From assembly GCA_037962975.1 (NCBI GenBank), contig CM075674.1, forward strand, positions 84,522,501-84,586,500: a stretch of 64,000 nucleotides of DNA. The letters run 5' to 3'. How positions within the stretch are numbered: position 1 is the stretch's first letter; each line of letters opens with the position of its first letter. The notes under the pieces are model-generated. The model saw nothing but the letters and a program-made list of their open reading frames with translations, made no database searches and was not told the DNA's origin. The stretch comes from Clitoria ternatea (lineage: Eukaryota > Streptophyta > Magnoliopsida > Fabales > Fabaceae). A program made the position numbers and the translations under genes. Below are positions 46,005-56,107 of the stretch, in pieces.

Positions 46005-49000
46005 TCAAATACAATTGGACATGTCAAGAATGCCTAATTCTCTTCTTATGTGAATGAATTGCTCTCTAGCCAAGGGTTTTGTGAAAATATCAGCTAGTTG
46101 CTTAGAAGTTTCTACATGTTCAAGTACACAATCCCCTTTTAACACATGATCTCTAATAAAGTGATGCCTAATCTCAATGTGTTTGGTTCTAGAGTGCATT
46201 ACTGGATTTTTGGAGATGTTAATGGCACTTGTATTATCACATTTAATGGGGACTTTATTCAAGGTAATACCAAAATCAAGAAGTTGTTGTCTCATCCAAA
46301 GAATTTGAGCACAACAACTACCAGCTGCTACATATTCTGCCTCAGCTGTTGACAATGCAACACTTGCTTGTTTCTTGCTATGCCAAGAAACAAGGGAACT
46401 ACCAAGCAAATGGCATGTACCACTAGTGCTTTTTCTATCAAGCTTACACCCCGCAAAGTCGGAATCAGAATATCCTAAAAGATTGCACTCAACGCCTTTG
46501 GGATACCATAAACCAATACTTTGAGTACCCACAAGATATTTCAAAATCCTTTTTACGACAGTCAAATGTGATTCTTTGGGACATGCTTGATATCTAGCAC
46601 ACATACATACCGCAAACATAATATCAGGTCTACTCGCAGTTAAATATAGTAAGGATCCAATCATACCTCGATATTTGGTGATTTCAATGTCCTTACCCTT
46701 TTCGTCTTTGTCTAGATAGCAGGATGTGCTCATTGGTGTAGCTATCTCATTTGCCTTGTCCATTCCAAACCTTTTAAGTAGTTCCTTACAGTATTTGGTT
46801 TGGCTAATGAACGTTCCATCAATGGCTTGTTTTATTTGTAGTCCAAGGAAGAAGGTGAGTTCTCCCATCAAGGACATTTCAAACTCATTCTGCATAATCT
46901 TGGCAAATTCTTGACAAAGATTTTCATTAGTAGCACCAAATATTATGTCATCTACATAAATCTGTACCAAGAGGATGTCATTTTGTTTGCGTTTTATAAA
47001 CAATGTAGTATCAACCTTTCCTCTTTCAAAGTTGTGTTCTAAAAGAAATTTGCTTAATCTCTCATACCAAGCTCTTGGAGCTTGCTTCAGACCATATAAG
47101 GCTTTTCTCAATTTGAAAACATGGTTTGGAAATTTATGATTTTCAAAACCGGGAGGTTGATCTACATAAACTTCTTCTTGAATGTAGCCGTTTAAAAACG
47201 CACTTTTGACATCCATTTGATACAATTTGAAATCCATACAACATGCAAAAGCTAGCAATAATCTGATGGCTTCTAACCTAGCTACGGGAGCATATGTTTC
47301 TTCATAGTCTATTCCTTCTTCTTGGTTGTATCCCTTTGCTACTAGTCTGGCTTTGTTTCTAGTTATTATTCCGTTTTCATCTAGCTTATTTCTAAATACC
47401 CATTTGGTGCCTATTATTAGATGATCATTGGGTCTTGGCACAAGTTCCCAAACTTCATTTCTTTCAAATTGGTTTAACTCTTCTTGCATGGCCAACATCC
47501 AATGTTCATCAATAATGGCTTCGTCAATATTCTTGGGTTCTATTTGGGATACAAAAGCCAAGTGATTGCATGCATTTCTAATGGCGTTTCGAGTACTTAC
47601 CCCTTTGGTTATTTCTCCAATGATTTTGTCCAAGGGATGATCTTTTAATGTTACCCAATCTTGTTGTCTCTCAATTTGTGTTGCACCTCCATCATTGTTG
47701 ACTTCTTCTTCTTTGTCTTGTAAGTTTATTTCTTGAAAGGTACCTACAAGATCATCAACATCTTCCTTTCTCGGAGGGTTATGGCTATTTTCATCAAATT
47801 TGACATGAATAGATTCCTCAATGGTATTTGTTTGTTTGTTGAAAATTCTATAACATTTACTTGATTGAGAATATCCTAGGAAGATTGCCTCATCAGATTT
47901 TGCATCAAACTTCCCTAGATTATCCTTTCCATTGTTGAGCACAAAACATTTACATCCAAAGATATGAAAGTATGCAATGTTGGGTTTTCTACCTTTGTAA
48001 AGCTCATAGGGGGTTTTCTTTAAAATAGGCCTTATCAAACATCTATTCATAACATAACACGCGGTGTTTACCGCATCGGCCCAAAAATGTTTTGCAACAT
48101 TGTTTTCATTTAGCATGGTTCTAGCAAGCTCCACTAAAGATCTATTCTTTCTTTCAACTACTCCATTTTGTTGTGGAGTTCTAGGAGCTGAGAAGTTGTG
48201 ATTAATACCATGTTTTTCGCAAAACTTTTCAAAAGATTGATTTTCAAATTCTCCCCCATGATCGGTTTTAATGGATGCAATTTTTGAGTTTTGCTCATTT
48301 TGGATAATCCTTGCAAGTTTCTTGAATGCATGATATGCTTCATTTTTATGAGCAAGAAACAATGTCCATGTATATCTTGAATAGTCATCTACTATAACTA
48401 GACCATAGTAATTCCCTCCAAAGCTTTCGATTTTGGATGGTCCAAATAAGTCCATGTGCAAAAGTTGTAAAGGCCTTTGAGTAGAAACAATGTTTTTGGA
48501 TTGAAAAGATGCCTTTACTTGTTTTCCCTTTTGACATGCATCACAAAATCTATTTTCAAATTTAAGCTTTGGTAGACCAATTACTAAATCTTTAGAAACA
48601 AGTTTGTTCAAGTGGTCTACATGTATATGAGCTATTCTTCTATGCCATAGCCATGTTTCATCCTCTTTTGAAATGAAGCATTGTTCATCATTTGTAGACA
48701 AACTATCCATATCAATCATGTAAATATTATCAATTCTTTGGCCTACAAACTTAATTTCCTTATTGGTCTTATGTTCAATTATGCAACAATTTGATTCAAA
48801 TAAAACTCTATATCCTTTGTCACATAATTGACTTATGCTTAGTAAATTATGTTTGAGACCTTCAACATACAATACATCACTTATGGATGTGGAAGAGTTC
48901 TTACCAATATTTCCAATGCCTAGGATTCTTCCCTTAGTGTTGTCTCCATATGTGACGCTTCCTTTTCGTTTGGGAGTGAATGATGTAAATTTAGTTATGT

Positions 49001-49073
49001 CTCCCGTCATATGCTTCGAACACCCGCTATCCAAGTACCAATGGGTGTTGCTTGCCTTGAGGCATACCTGCAA
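46005..49073 (-). CDS. pol: SIRE-type Pol polyprotein: protease, integrase, reverse transcriptase, RNase H
   Basis: 1,022 codons, uninterrupted. Aspartic protease remnant WYLDSGCSKHMTGD (residues 12-25); GAG-pre-integrase with WLWHRRIAH and CDACQKGK; integrase core with the catalytic triad in HMDLFGP, IKTDHGGEF and NGVVERKNR; reverse transcriptase from WVFRNKLDENG through YQMDVKSAFLNG to the active site YVDDIIFG; RNase H with SDSDFAG, STSGTCH and STAEAEYVA. All catalytic acidic residues are present. Upstream in the same frame a stop lies at 49086-49088, so 49073 is only the first possible codon (a TTG), not a real start. Pol is expected to be made as part of Gag-Pol, by frameshift or splicing. 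It acts in the virus-like particle, then in the nucleus. Confidence 0.96.
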   Translation of the reverse strand: MQVCLKASNTHWYLDSGCSKHMTGDITKFTSFTPKRKGSVTYGDNTKGRILGIGNIGKNSSTSISDVLYVEGLKHNLLSISQLCDKGYRVLFESNCCIIEHKTNKEIKFVGQRIDNIYMIDMDSLSTNDEQCFISKEDETWLWHRRIAHIHVDHLNKLVSKDLVIGLPKLKFENRFCDACQKGKQVKASFQSKNIVSTQRPLQLLHMDLFGPSKIESFGGNYYGLVIVDDYSRYTWTLFLAHKNEAYHAFKKLARIIQNEQNSKIASIKTDHGGEFENQSFEKFCEKHGINHNFSAPRTPQQNGVVERKNRSLVELARTMLNENNVAKHFWADAVNTACYVMNRCLIRPILKKTPYELYKGRKPNIAYFHIFGCKCFVLNNGKDNLGKFDAKSDEAIFLGYSQSSKCYRIFNKQTNTIEESIHVKFDENSHNPPRKEDVDDLVGTFQEINLQDKEEEVNNDGGATQIERQQDWVTLKDHPLDKIIGEITKGVSTRNAIRNACNHLAFVSQIEPKNIDEAIIDEHWMLAMQEELNQFERNEVWELVPRPNDHLIIGTKWVFRNKLDENGIITRNKARLVAKGYNQEEGIDYEETYAPVARLEAIRLLLAFACCMDFKLYQMDVKSAFLNGYIQEEVYVDQPPGFENHKFPNHVFKLRKALYGLKQAPRAWYERLSKFLLEHNFERGKVDTTLFIKRKQNDILLVQIYVDDIIFGATNENLCQEFAKIMQNEFEMSLMGELTFFLGLQIKQAIDGTFISQTKYCKELLKRFGMDKANEIATPMSTSCYLDKDEKGKDIEITKYRGMIGSLLYLTASRPDIMFAVCMCARYQACPKESHLTVVKRILKYLVGTQSIGLWYPKGVECNLLGYSDSDFAGCKLDRKSTSGTCHLLGSSLVSWHSKKQASVALSTAEAEYVAAGSCCAQILWMRQQLLDFGITLNKVPIKCDNTSAINISKNPVMHSRTKHIEIRHHFIRDHVLKGDCVLEHVETSKQLADIFTKPLAREQFIHIRRELGILDMSNCI

Positions 49074-49161
49074 AACAAAATCATTTTAGAGAACTAGGTA
49101 CCCATTTTATGTTGGGTCCTTTAAGGTTAGTTTGTGGGAATGTTCCTTTGGGAACCCACAC
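49068..49161 (-). other. Possible 94-nt intron at the gag-pol junction
   Basis: On the minus strand AAAG|GTGTGG (donor at 49161) and TTTTGTTTTGCAG|GT (acceptor at 49068) bound 94 nt containing a branch-like ACTAACC. Removing it would join the gag-extension codon AAG to GTA TGC CTC in the pol frame and skip the TGA at 49081-49083. This is a prediction from sequence only. Confidence 0.35.
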
Positions 49162-49287
49162 CTTTCTTAAGACCTTTGGTCCTAGTTTCCTAACACTGCA
49201 CTTATATGCACTATGTCCTTTGGTACCACAATGATTGCATTTCATAAAAGGTGAGGAGGATTTGCTTGGTGGTGCAAAGAAGTTTTT
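49084..49287 (-). CDS. Gag C-terminal extension beyond an in-frame TAG
   Basis: In the gag frame after the TAG at 49288-49290, 68 further codons are open to a TGA at 49081-49083. They include a second zinc knuckle, CNHCGTKGHSAYKC, and the WVPKGTFPQTNLKGP stretch common before Pol in this lineage. Conserved motifs indicate this is normally part of Gag-Pol, so the TAG is either a mutation (one base from tryptophan TGG) or a readthrough stop. Confidence 0.65.
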
Positions 49288-50751
49288 CTAGTGCTTCTCC
49301 ATTTTATGATTACTATGTTCTTGGTCATATCCTAGACCGGTTTTACTAAACATGCATTTTTGTTGCCCAAGTAGGATATTCAAATTATCTCTTCCATTAG
49401 TGAATTTCTCTAGTGTCCTATTTAGGTCTTCAACCTTGGTTTCTAACACAATGCACTTCTTTGCAAAATCACAAGGTTTATCCCTAGAGCATGTTTGAAC
49501 TTTCTCTAGTTCTTCTTTTAAGCTCTCATTTTCTTTACATACTTCCATGAGATGCAATTCGAGAGTATCACTAGTTTTCCTAGATGCTTTGAGTTTACTA
49601 GAGATTTTTGTAAATTTATCATATAATTCCTCAAATGCATCTAACAACTCATTTTTATCTAGGTCAAGAAGATTTACCTCATTTTCCTCTTCTTGATGAT
49701 TTGCCATTAAGCAAAGATTGGCTTGCTCATCTTCCGAGTCGTCGGAGCTGCTCACATCATTCTCATCCCAAGCAATATAGGCTCTTCTTCTTCTTTGTTT
49801 GTCCTTGCCCTTCTTTTTGAGGTTTGGACAATCGGCTTTGAAGTGCCCTTCCTTGCCACATTCAAAACAGTTGGGTGAGGGAGAGTTTTCTTTAGTGATA
49901 GGTTTCTTACCTGAGCTTTTGAAGCTTCTTTGGAAGCGTTTGCCTTTCATGAATTTCCCGAAGCGTTTCACAAATAGTCCAAATTCTTCTTCTTCATCAA
50001 GTTCACTTCCGGATTCTTCTTCATTTGTGGAAGTAGCCTTGAGAGCAAGACCCTTTTTCTTGGAAGATTTTTCTTCCTCTTCCGCCATCTTTAATTCTTT
50101 CAGCTCTTGTTCTTGTTCCTGCAACTTACCAAATAAAGTGGCGAGAGACATTTCGTTTATGCTAGGAGATTGTTTGATGGCGGTAACTAGCGGTTGCCAT
50201 TCTCTGTTAAGACTTTTCAACACTTTATGAATGAGTTCTTTGTTAGTGTAAGTCTTTCCAAGTGTAATGAGTTGATTAATGATGAGAGTAAACCTTTTTT
50301 GCATATCAACAATCGATTCATGAGAGTTTAATCTAAAGCATTCATATTGACTAGTAAGAGTACTAATCTTTGAGTCCTTTACATCATTAGTGCCTTCATG
50401 GGTTACTTGAAGAGTATCCCACATTTCCTTAGCAGTTTGGCATGTCATTATCCTAAAAAATTCATCTTGACCTAAAGACATAGTAATAAGATTTTTGGCC
50501 TTGTAGCCATATTGGACTTTCTTTTCTTCCTCGCTTGTCCATTCATCTATAGGTTTTTCAACATTCTTGCTATCTATAGTATGCATTGGTATGTAGGGAC
50601 CATTTTCAATGGTATTCCATATTCTCAAGTCAATTGATTGAATGAAGATTTTCATTCTTTCTTTCCAAAACGCATACCCTTCCCCATTGAAAGCGGGAGG
50701 TCTATTTATCGCACCACCCTCGGGAAAAACATTTTGAGAACTTGAGGCCAT
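49288..50751 (-). CDS. gag: SIRE-type Gag protein
   Basis: 487 codons from ATG at 50751, 42 bp downstream of the primer-binding site. An N-terminal RPPAFNGEGYAFWKERMK block and the UBN2-type gag domain (about residues 20-220) are followed by an acidic EEEESGSELDEEEEFG stretch, a zinc knuckle CFECGKEGHFKADC (about residue 300), a basic KKKGKDKQRRRR run, an acidic patch, and a C-terminal coiled coil (about 370-440). Gag forms the cytoplasmic particle and packages RNA through the knuckle. The frame ends at a TAG after MEKH, but homology continues beyond it. Codons before the stop show no decay. Confidence 0.93.
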   Translation of the reverse strand: MASSSQNVFPEGGAINRPPAFNGEGYAFWKERMKIFIQSIDLRIWNTIENGPYIPMHTIDSKNVEKPIDEWTSEEEKKVQYGYKAKNLITMSLGQDEFFRIMTCQTAKEMWDTLQVTHEGTNDVKDSKISTLTSQYECFRLNSHESIVDMQKRFTLIINQLITLGKTYTNKELIHKVLKSLNREWQPLVTAIKQSPSINEMSLATLFGKLQEQEQELKELKMAEEEEKSSKKKGLALKATSTNEEESGSELDEEEEFGLFVKRFGKFMKGKRFQRSFKSSGKKPITKENSPSPNCFECGKEGHFKADCPNLKKKGKDKQRRRRAYIAWDENDVSSSDDSEDEQANLCLMANHQEEENEVNLLDLDKNELLDAFEELYDKFTKISSKLKASRKTSDTLELHLMEVCKENESLKEELEKVQTCSRDKPCDFAKKCIVLETKVEDLNRTLEKFTNGRDNLNILLGQQKCMFSKTGLGYDQEHSNHKMEKH

Positions 50752-50793
50752 TTAATCTCTTGAAGCTGTTAAGCTTGATCTACCAAGAGTCAA

Positions 50794-50805
50794 GCTCTGA
50801 TACCA
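50794..50805 (-). promoter_or_regulatory. Primer-binding site of the SIRE-type element (initiator tRNA-Met)
   Basis: Minus-strand TGGTATCAGAGC, a full 12-base match to the usual initiator tRNA-Met primer site, two bases after the LTR end. Confidence 0.95.
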
Positions 50806-50807
50806 CT

Positions 50808-52241
50808 TGTTGTTCAAGTGGCCTCAATACTCAAGAGGGGGGGTGAATTGAGTTATAAAACTTTTGCTTGGAATGCCTTTGAAATTGATTTCTATAACCA
50901 AGTTTATGAGATTGTGCAAGTGAAAGCAAGTAACAATGATATGCAATGCACTACAAGAGGTAAGTATTGTTGAGGCAATTTAGCAAACACTTGGTGTGCA
51001 ATATCTAAAGTAAAGCAAATTAAGCAAGTTCAAGTATGTTCTTCTTAACCAAACAATACCAATCAGCAAATATGCAATATATGGAAGTAAAAGAGTAAGG
51101 AAGAGAAGCTTGCAAACCGATGTAACGAGTTCCACCCAATTCGGTGTACGTCTCGCCTCTAAGCAACCCACTTAGAGGATTTTCCACTATTGTAGACTAG
51201 AGATACAACTTTGAGCAATTGCGGCTTCCTAGTGTCCCACACTCAAGAACCCAATCCTCACAAGTACAAGGGCAACCCACCCAATCTCTCAATCTCACAA
51301 TATCCCAAAGGTTGAGTCCACAACCTTTGTAACCACTCAATCCTAGAGTGAACAACCACTCAACCTAGAGTGAATAACTTTGTGTGTTTGGAGTTTGTGT
51401 TTACAATCAATATACTCTCTTAATAGAGCAGATATACAGGTGAAGAGCTCTCCAAATTCTAATCTCTCAAGATGAGAGGATATACAATTGAAAGTACAAA
51501 AATGCAAGAGATAGGCTTACAAAGCACAAAATAGAGCTATGAATTGTTGCTACTTGGTTATTCATTTGTGCTTGTCTTCCTCTTCAATTTATAGACCTAA
51601 GATTGCTGTTGAAGAGTGCCCTAGTCCCTCATAGCCGTTGCAGTTAGTGGAAATTTGAAGAATGGTGGAGACATGACCTGGTTTCCCACTTAAATCTGTT
51701 TTTCCACTAGCGTAATCGATTACACCCTCGCGTTGTAATCGATTAGCTTCAAGTCAGAGACTTCCTAATCGATTATTTCATTACCTGTAATCGATTAGCA
51801 TCTTGTACCTGATGCATTTATTTTGTCTTCGCAGCATCCTAATCGATTAGCATGTCTTGCAATCGATTACCTTAAGTTCCAGTGGCTTCCTAATCGATTA
51901 TATGGCTCTCTTAATCGATTAGCATGTGTGCCTGATGCATTTAATTCCATTTTTGATTGCTGTAATCGATTAGTCTCAAGTGTGCAATCGATTATCTTAA
52001 TTCCAGTGAGTATCTAATCGATTGTGTGGCTTCCTTAATCGATTATATTCAACTCTGATGCAATTTCTTCCAAGACAGAAAGCTTCTAATCGATTAGCAT
52101 CTATGGCCTAATCGATTAGCTTCGCTGTTTCTTCAATTCTGTTTTCATGTCTTTGTTTTTTTTTGCATTGTTTCTTCAAGAGTACTTGTCATTATCAAAA
52201 TCCTTGCACATCTTTTGGACCTGTTAACATATTCAAACACA
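50808..52241 (-). repeat. 5' LTR of the SIRE-type element
   Basis: 1,434 bp. Drives the genomic RNA: 14-motif AATCGATT array at 51714-52117, TATA box at 51587-51593 on the minus strand, then the primer-binding site at 50794. Differs from the other LTR by one base in a T run (nine versus ten) and one substitution that I can see. Confidence 0.97.
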
Positions 52242-52246
52242 CAAAG

Positions 52247-52560
52247 CACGTCGATGCAATCTTTGATGTCCTCCCTGAAGAATATGACAATTTTGTAACT
52301 TCTTGTATGACAAGAAATGAGACATACTCTGTTCCTCAAATTGAAGCTCTCTTGATGCATCAAGAGACTCAAATTGAAAGGCACAAGCGATAGGATCTTC
52401 CCTAACTGTAGGCCAATTTTGCCCAGTCTCAACAAAAAAGGCACACCATCACATGTTAAAGGTCGTGGTCAAGGAAGAAATTCATTTCAAAGTAGAGGTA
52501 AGAATGGCAGATCAAACTCTCAATCTACAGGAAGAGGCTCACGATCGTAATGTTAAGTTT
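52247..52560 (+). pseudogene. Old copia gag, C-terminal part, broken
   Basis: Continues the interrupted gag: HVDAIFDVLPEEYDNFV, TSCMTRNETYSV and EALLMHQETQIERH, followed by a GRGQGRNSFQSRG basic region. A stop after ERHKR and others near 52548-52556 break it. The zinc knuckle that follows, VYGKMGHIAYHC, has lost its first cysteine to a stop and its second cysteine to tyrosine. Confidence 0.85.
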
Positions 52561-55500
52561 ATGGCAAGATGGGTCATATAGCCTATCATTGCTGGTATAG
52601 GTTTGATGATAATATAGTTGAACCATCCCTGCAAAATACTTTAACTCTTTATAACTCTCAGGATCAAAATGTTACTGCCATGATAACTTGTACAAAACCC
52701 ACTAAATTGCAGGATGAATCTTGGTACCCTGATACTAGTGCCACGAATCATATTACAAATGAATTGAGTAACTTAATGTCTCACTCAAATTACTCTAGAC
52801 CTGACAGGGTTCAAGTTGGAAATGGTAATACCTTTAACATTTCACATGCTGGATCATCTCAGTTCCACACACCTTAGTCAAAGTTCATTTTTTCATTAAA
52901 TAATGTTTTGCATGTTCCTAAAATTGCTAAAAACTTGATCAGTGTCTCACAATTTTGTAAAGACAATAATGTTTACTTTGAATTCTATCCTAATTACTGT
53001 CTTAAAAAAAAGGACACCAACAAGGTTCTTCTGCAAGGACAACTTAAGGAGGGACTGTATGTCTTTAATAGGCTTCATATGGTTCACCCTAGACTCTCAA
53101 ATAGAATCAATATATTGTATTCTAGTACTGTGAATAACTCTGTAACCTTGTGGCATCAAAGATTAGCCCATGCTTCTTTTAAAACTGTAACTCATATCAT
53201 GAAAAGTGTAATATTCCCATAGCAAACTTAGATAAAAATTCTTATGTAGTGTTTGTTGTATTGGAAAGTCCCATCAACTACCTTTTTCAGACTCTAAAAC
53301 TGTTTAGACCTCTGCAAATGATTTATCCTGACATCTAGGGACCTTCCCTTAATTATTCTAATGATGGATTCTGATATTATATTATATTTACTGATGCATT
53401 TTCTAGATTTACTTGGTTGTATTTCCTTAATAGCAAATTTGAGGCATTAAATGTGTTTCTACAATTTAAGACCATTGTTAAATTACAGTTTAATACCAAA
53501 ATTCAAGCTTTGTAGACTGATGAAGGAAAATAGTACCTAGCTTTTAGGAAACAACTACAAGGTTTAGGAATTATTTAGCGGTTCAGTTACCCATACACTC
53601 ACCAACAGAATGGTGTACCTAAGCAAAAACATAGACATATCACTGAGATAGGACTGACTCTCTTGGCTGCATCTAATTTACCATTTCAATATTAGCCTGA
53701 TGCCTTTGCCACAACTATTTTTGTGATCAATAGATTACCAACACCCACCACCAATTACTTTTCACCTTATGAAACCCCCTTTCATTATATTCCTGGCTAT
53801 TCCAATTTGAAACCATTCAGCTGCCTGTGTTTTCCACATCTCAGAACTTATAACTACCAGAAACTAGAACATAGATCTCATCCTTATGTTTTCATAAGAT
53901 ACTCTTATCAACATAAAGGCTATAGATGCTTGTCACCTATAGGAAAAATATATACTTGCAGAAATATGGTCTTTGATGAGCTAACCTTCCCTCTTCAAAC
54001 TAATCACAATTTTATTACAAAACCCTCACCAAGTCTCCTTCCTTCATACTCTACTACACCTTATATCCTTGTCTTACCTCAAACTTCATTGCCACCTACC
54101 ACAAAAATTACAACTCCTCCTATTACCACCCTTGATACTTCTTTACCTATCATGCCTTTGGAAACAGATTCACATAACCCAGTTATTTACCCTGAAGGTT
54201 CACAAGCACCATCTTCTACTGAATTACAACATCCTGTAGAAAACACTCATTGTATGATCACCAGGTCTAAGGCTGGAATTTTTAAACCGGGGGCCTTGAT
54301 CACTCACACAGTTCTATAGAATTTTGATGAGGCCATTGTTGTACCAAAATGGAAAGCAACCATGTTGCAAGAGTATCAAGCCTTACTCATAAACTCAACA
54401 TGGGACCTTGTGTTGCTTCTGCCAAACAGAAAAGCCATTAGCTGTAAATGGTTATTCAGACTCAAATATAATCCTGATGGATCTATTCTTAAGCACAAAG
54501 CCAGACTGGTTGCTAAAGGATTTACCCAACAAGAGGGCATTGACTATGTTGAAACATTTAGCCCAGTTATAAAACATGTCATTATCTGAATTATTCTTGC
54601 TATTGTTGTTTCAAAAGGCTGGCCAATTCACCAAATTGATATGGACAATGCCTTTCTCAATGGCGAGTTATAGGAAAAAATTTACATGAAACAACCTACA
54701 GGTTTCATCAAGGCTCTCCTAACATTGTTTGCAAATTAAGAAAGGCCATTTATGAATTGAAACAATCACCAAGGGCTTGGTTTTTCAAGTTGGCCACTGT
54801 TTTGACTTCTTTGGGATTCCAACTAACTAAGAGTGATCATTCTCTATTTGTATCTCATTCCTCAAACTTCACTGTTTATATATTGGTTTATGTTGATGAC
54901 ATTATAATCACAAGTAGTTATGGCTCTACTATCACCAGTCTTATTTCCAAACTCCATAAGATTTTTTCTCTCAAGGACTTAGGACCCCTATATAATTTCC
55001 TGGGTATTCAGGTTACAAAGAAAGACATAGGGACCCTAAACCTGTCCCAATCTAGGTACATTTCTGAATCTGCTTACTAGACTAAACATGCTTGATGCCA
55101 AGCCCATAAAAACTCTTATGGCTCCCTCTAGCAAACTTGTACATGATGGCACGAAAGTTGCTTCAAATTTAACTCTTTATACTATTAGAGATTCATTACA
55201 GTATGTTACCCTTACTAGGTCTGACATAACATTTACAGTGAATAAACTCTGTTAGTTTCTTCATAATCCTCTTGCAGTGCATTGGAAGACTGTTAAAAGG
55301 TTGCTAAGATACCTTAAGGGGACTTTAGACTATGGCTGGAAATTCCATCCATCATCAAACTTAGATATTACAACTTATTGTGATAGTGATTGGACTTGTG
55401 ATCCCTCTGACATGCGGTCAACTTCTAGTTTTTTTTTGGGCCCTAATATTGTCTCCTGGATAGCTAAGAAACAAGGAGTTGTAGTAGATCTAGCATAGAA

Positions 55501-55800
55501 GCATAATTCAGAAGCCTTGCCTCAAGTTTAACTGAAATCATGTACATCAATTCCCTATTATTTGAACTACATATCACCACTTCTAAGCCCCCACTGATCT
55601 GGTGTGATAATCAGGGAGCAGTTTTGTTGACAGTTAATCTTATCCTCCACTAAAAAAACAAAGCATTTTGAGCTTGATTTATGGTTTGTAAGAGAGCAAG
55701 CTGCAAAAGGTTCTGTGGTCATCAAACATATCCCCTTCAGATTTCAAGTTGTTGATTTACTTACTAAGGCTCCTAGCACATCCACTTTTCATGAGCTTCG
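52561..55800 (+). pseudogene. Old copia pol, broken
   Basis: In order: protease trace WYPDTSATNHIT (catalytic DSG changed to DTS, 52724-52760), GAG-pre-integrase LWHQRLAHASF (53148-53180), a heavily stopped integrase (53220-53700), a chromodomain-free linker with PSPSLLPSYS, reverse transcriptase pieces KWLFRLKYNPDG and ARLVAKGFTQQEGIDYVETF (54450-54570), QSPRAWFFKL (54763), the active site YVDDIIIT (54888-54910), and RNase H (LRYLKGTLDYG, CDSDWTCD, 55300-55400). At least a dozen stops or frameshifts. RE1-like motifs support an Ale/Retrofit-type copia. The RT catalytic pair survives, the protease does not. Confidence 0.93.
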
Positions 55801-55839
55801 CAACAAACTCAAAGTCTACTCATTACCCAACTTGAATTT

Positions 55840-55850
55840 GAGAAGGGGGA
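55840..55850 (+). promoter_or_regulatory. Polypurine tract of the old copia element
   Basis: GAGAAGGGGGA directly before the 3' LTR. Confidence 0.85.
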
Positions 55851-56048
55851 TGTTAGGAAACTAACTTAACAATTAATTAGTTTGTGAATTAGTTTGTTAA
55901 GTTGTTAGTTGTTGATGGTTTTGGTTCTTTTCTGTTAAGGGATTTAGTTTAAATAACTATTCCCTCTTAGTCTCTATAACAAAAAAAAATTACAAAATAT
56001 ATTCAATTTGTTATCCTTCAAGAAAGGTTTTCAGTGTTTTACTTTACA
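55851..56048 (+). repeat. 3' LTR of the old copia element
   Basis: TGTTAGGAAACTAAC...TTTACTTTACA, followed by the target duplication GGGAA. It is longer than the 5' LTR mainly because GTGAATTAGTTT-like bases near 55883 are absent there. Confidence 0.95.
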
Positions 56049-56078
56049 GGGAATTGCAATGAGGATGGCAACGACGAT

Positions 56079-56107
56079 AATATAGTGTGTGTGTGTGAGA
56101 GAGAGAT
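56079..56107. repeat. GT-GA compound microsatellite
   Basis: Six or more GT units passing into GA units. Confidence 0.85.

Larger units (their letters stand above)
42279..52241 (-). mobile_element. Nearly intact SIRE-type (Maximus) Ty1/copia retrotransposon, CAAAG duplication
   Basis: LTRs at 42279-43713 and 50808-52241 start TGTTGTTCAAG and end TTCAAACACA. CAAAG lies outside both (42274-42278 and 52242-52246). On the minus strand, in order: 5' LTR, tRNA-iMet primer site, gag, pol, a 650-bp motif-rich spacer, ORF3, three polypurine tracts and the 3' LTR. I see only two LTR differences (a G/A at 42982 versus 51511, and one base in a T run), so insertion is recent. Long LTRs, a large gag with coiled coil, and an extra 3' ORF point to SIRE. 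A stop near the gag end and a frame change before pol may make this copy defective. Confidence 0.96.
36099..56048 (+). mobile_element. Old short-LTR Ty1/copia element split by two later insertions (GGGAA duplication)
   Basis: The 5' LTR is 36099-36284 and the 3' LTR 55851-56048. They align base by base apart from a few changes and a 13-bp difference. GGGAA precedes the first (36094-36098) and follows the second (56049-56053). A primer-binding TGGTATCA starts at 36285 and a polypurine run AGAAGGGGGA precedes the 3' LTR. Gag starts at 36315, is cut at 36331, resumes at 41819, is cut again at 42278 and resumes at 52247; pol follows to about 55830. Short LTRs and protein motifs suggest an Ale/Retrofit-type element. 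Many stops show it is dead. Removing the inserts leaves about 4.5 kb. Confidence 0.95.
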
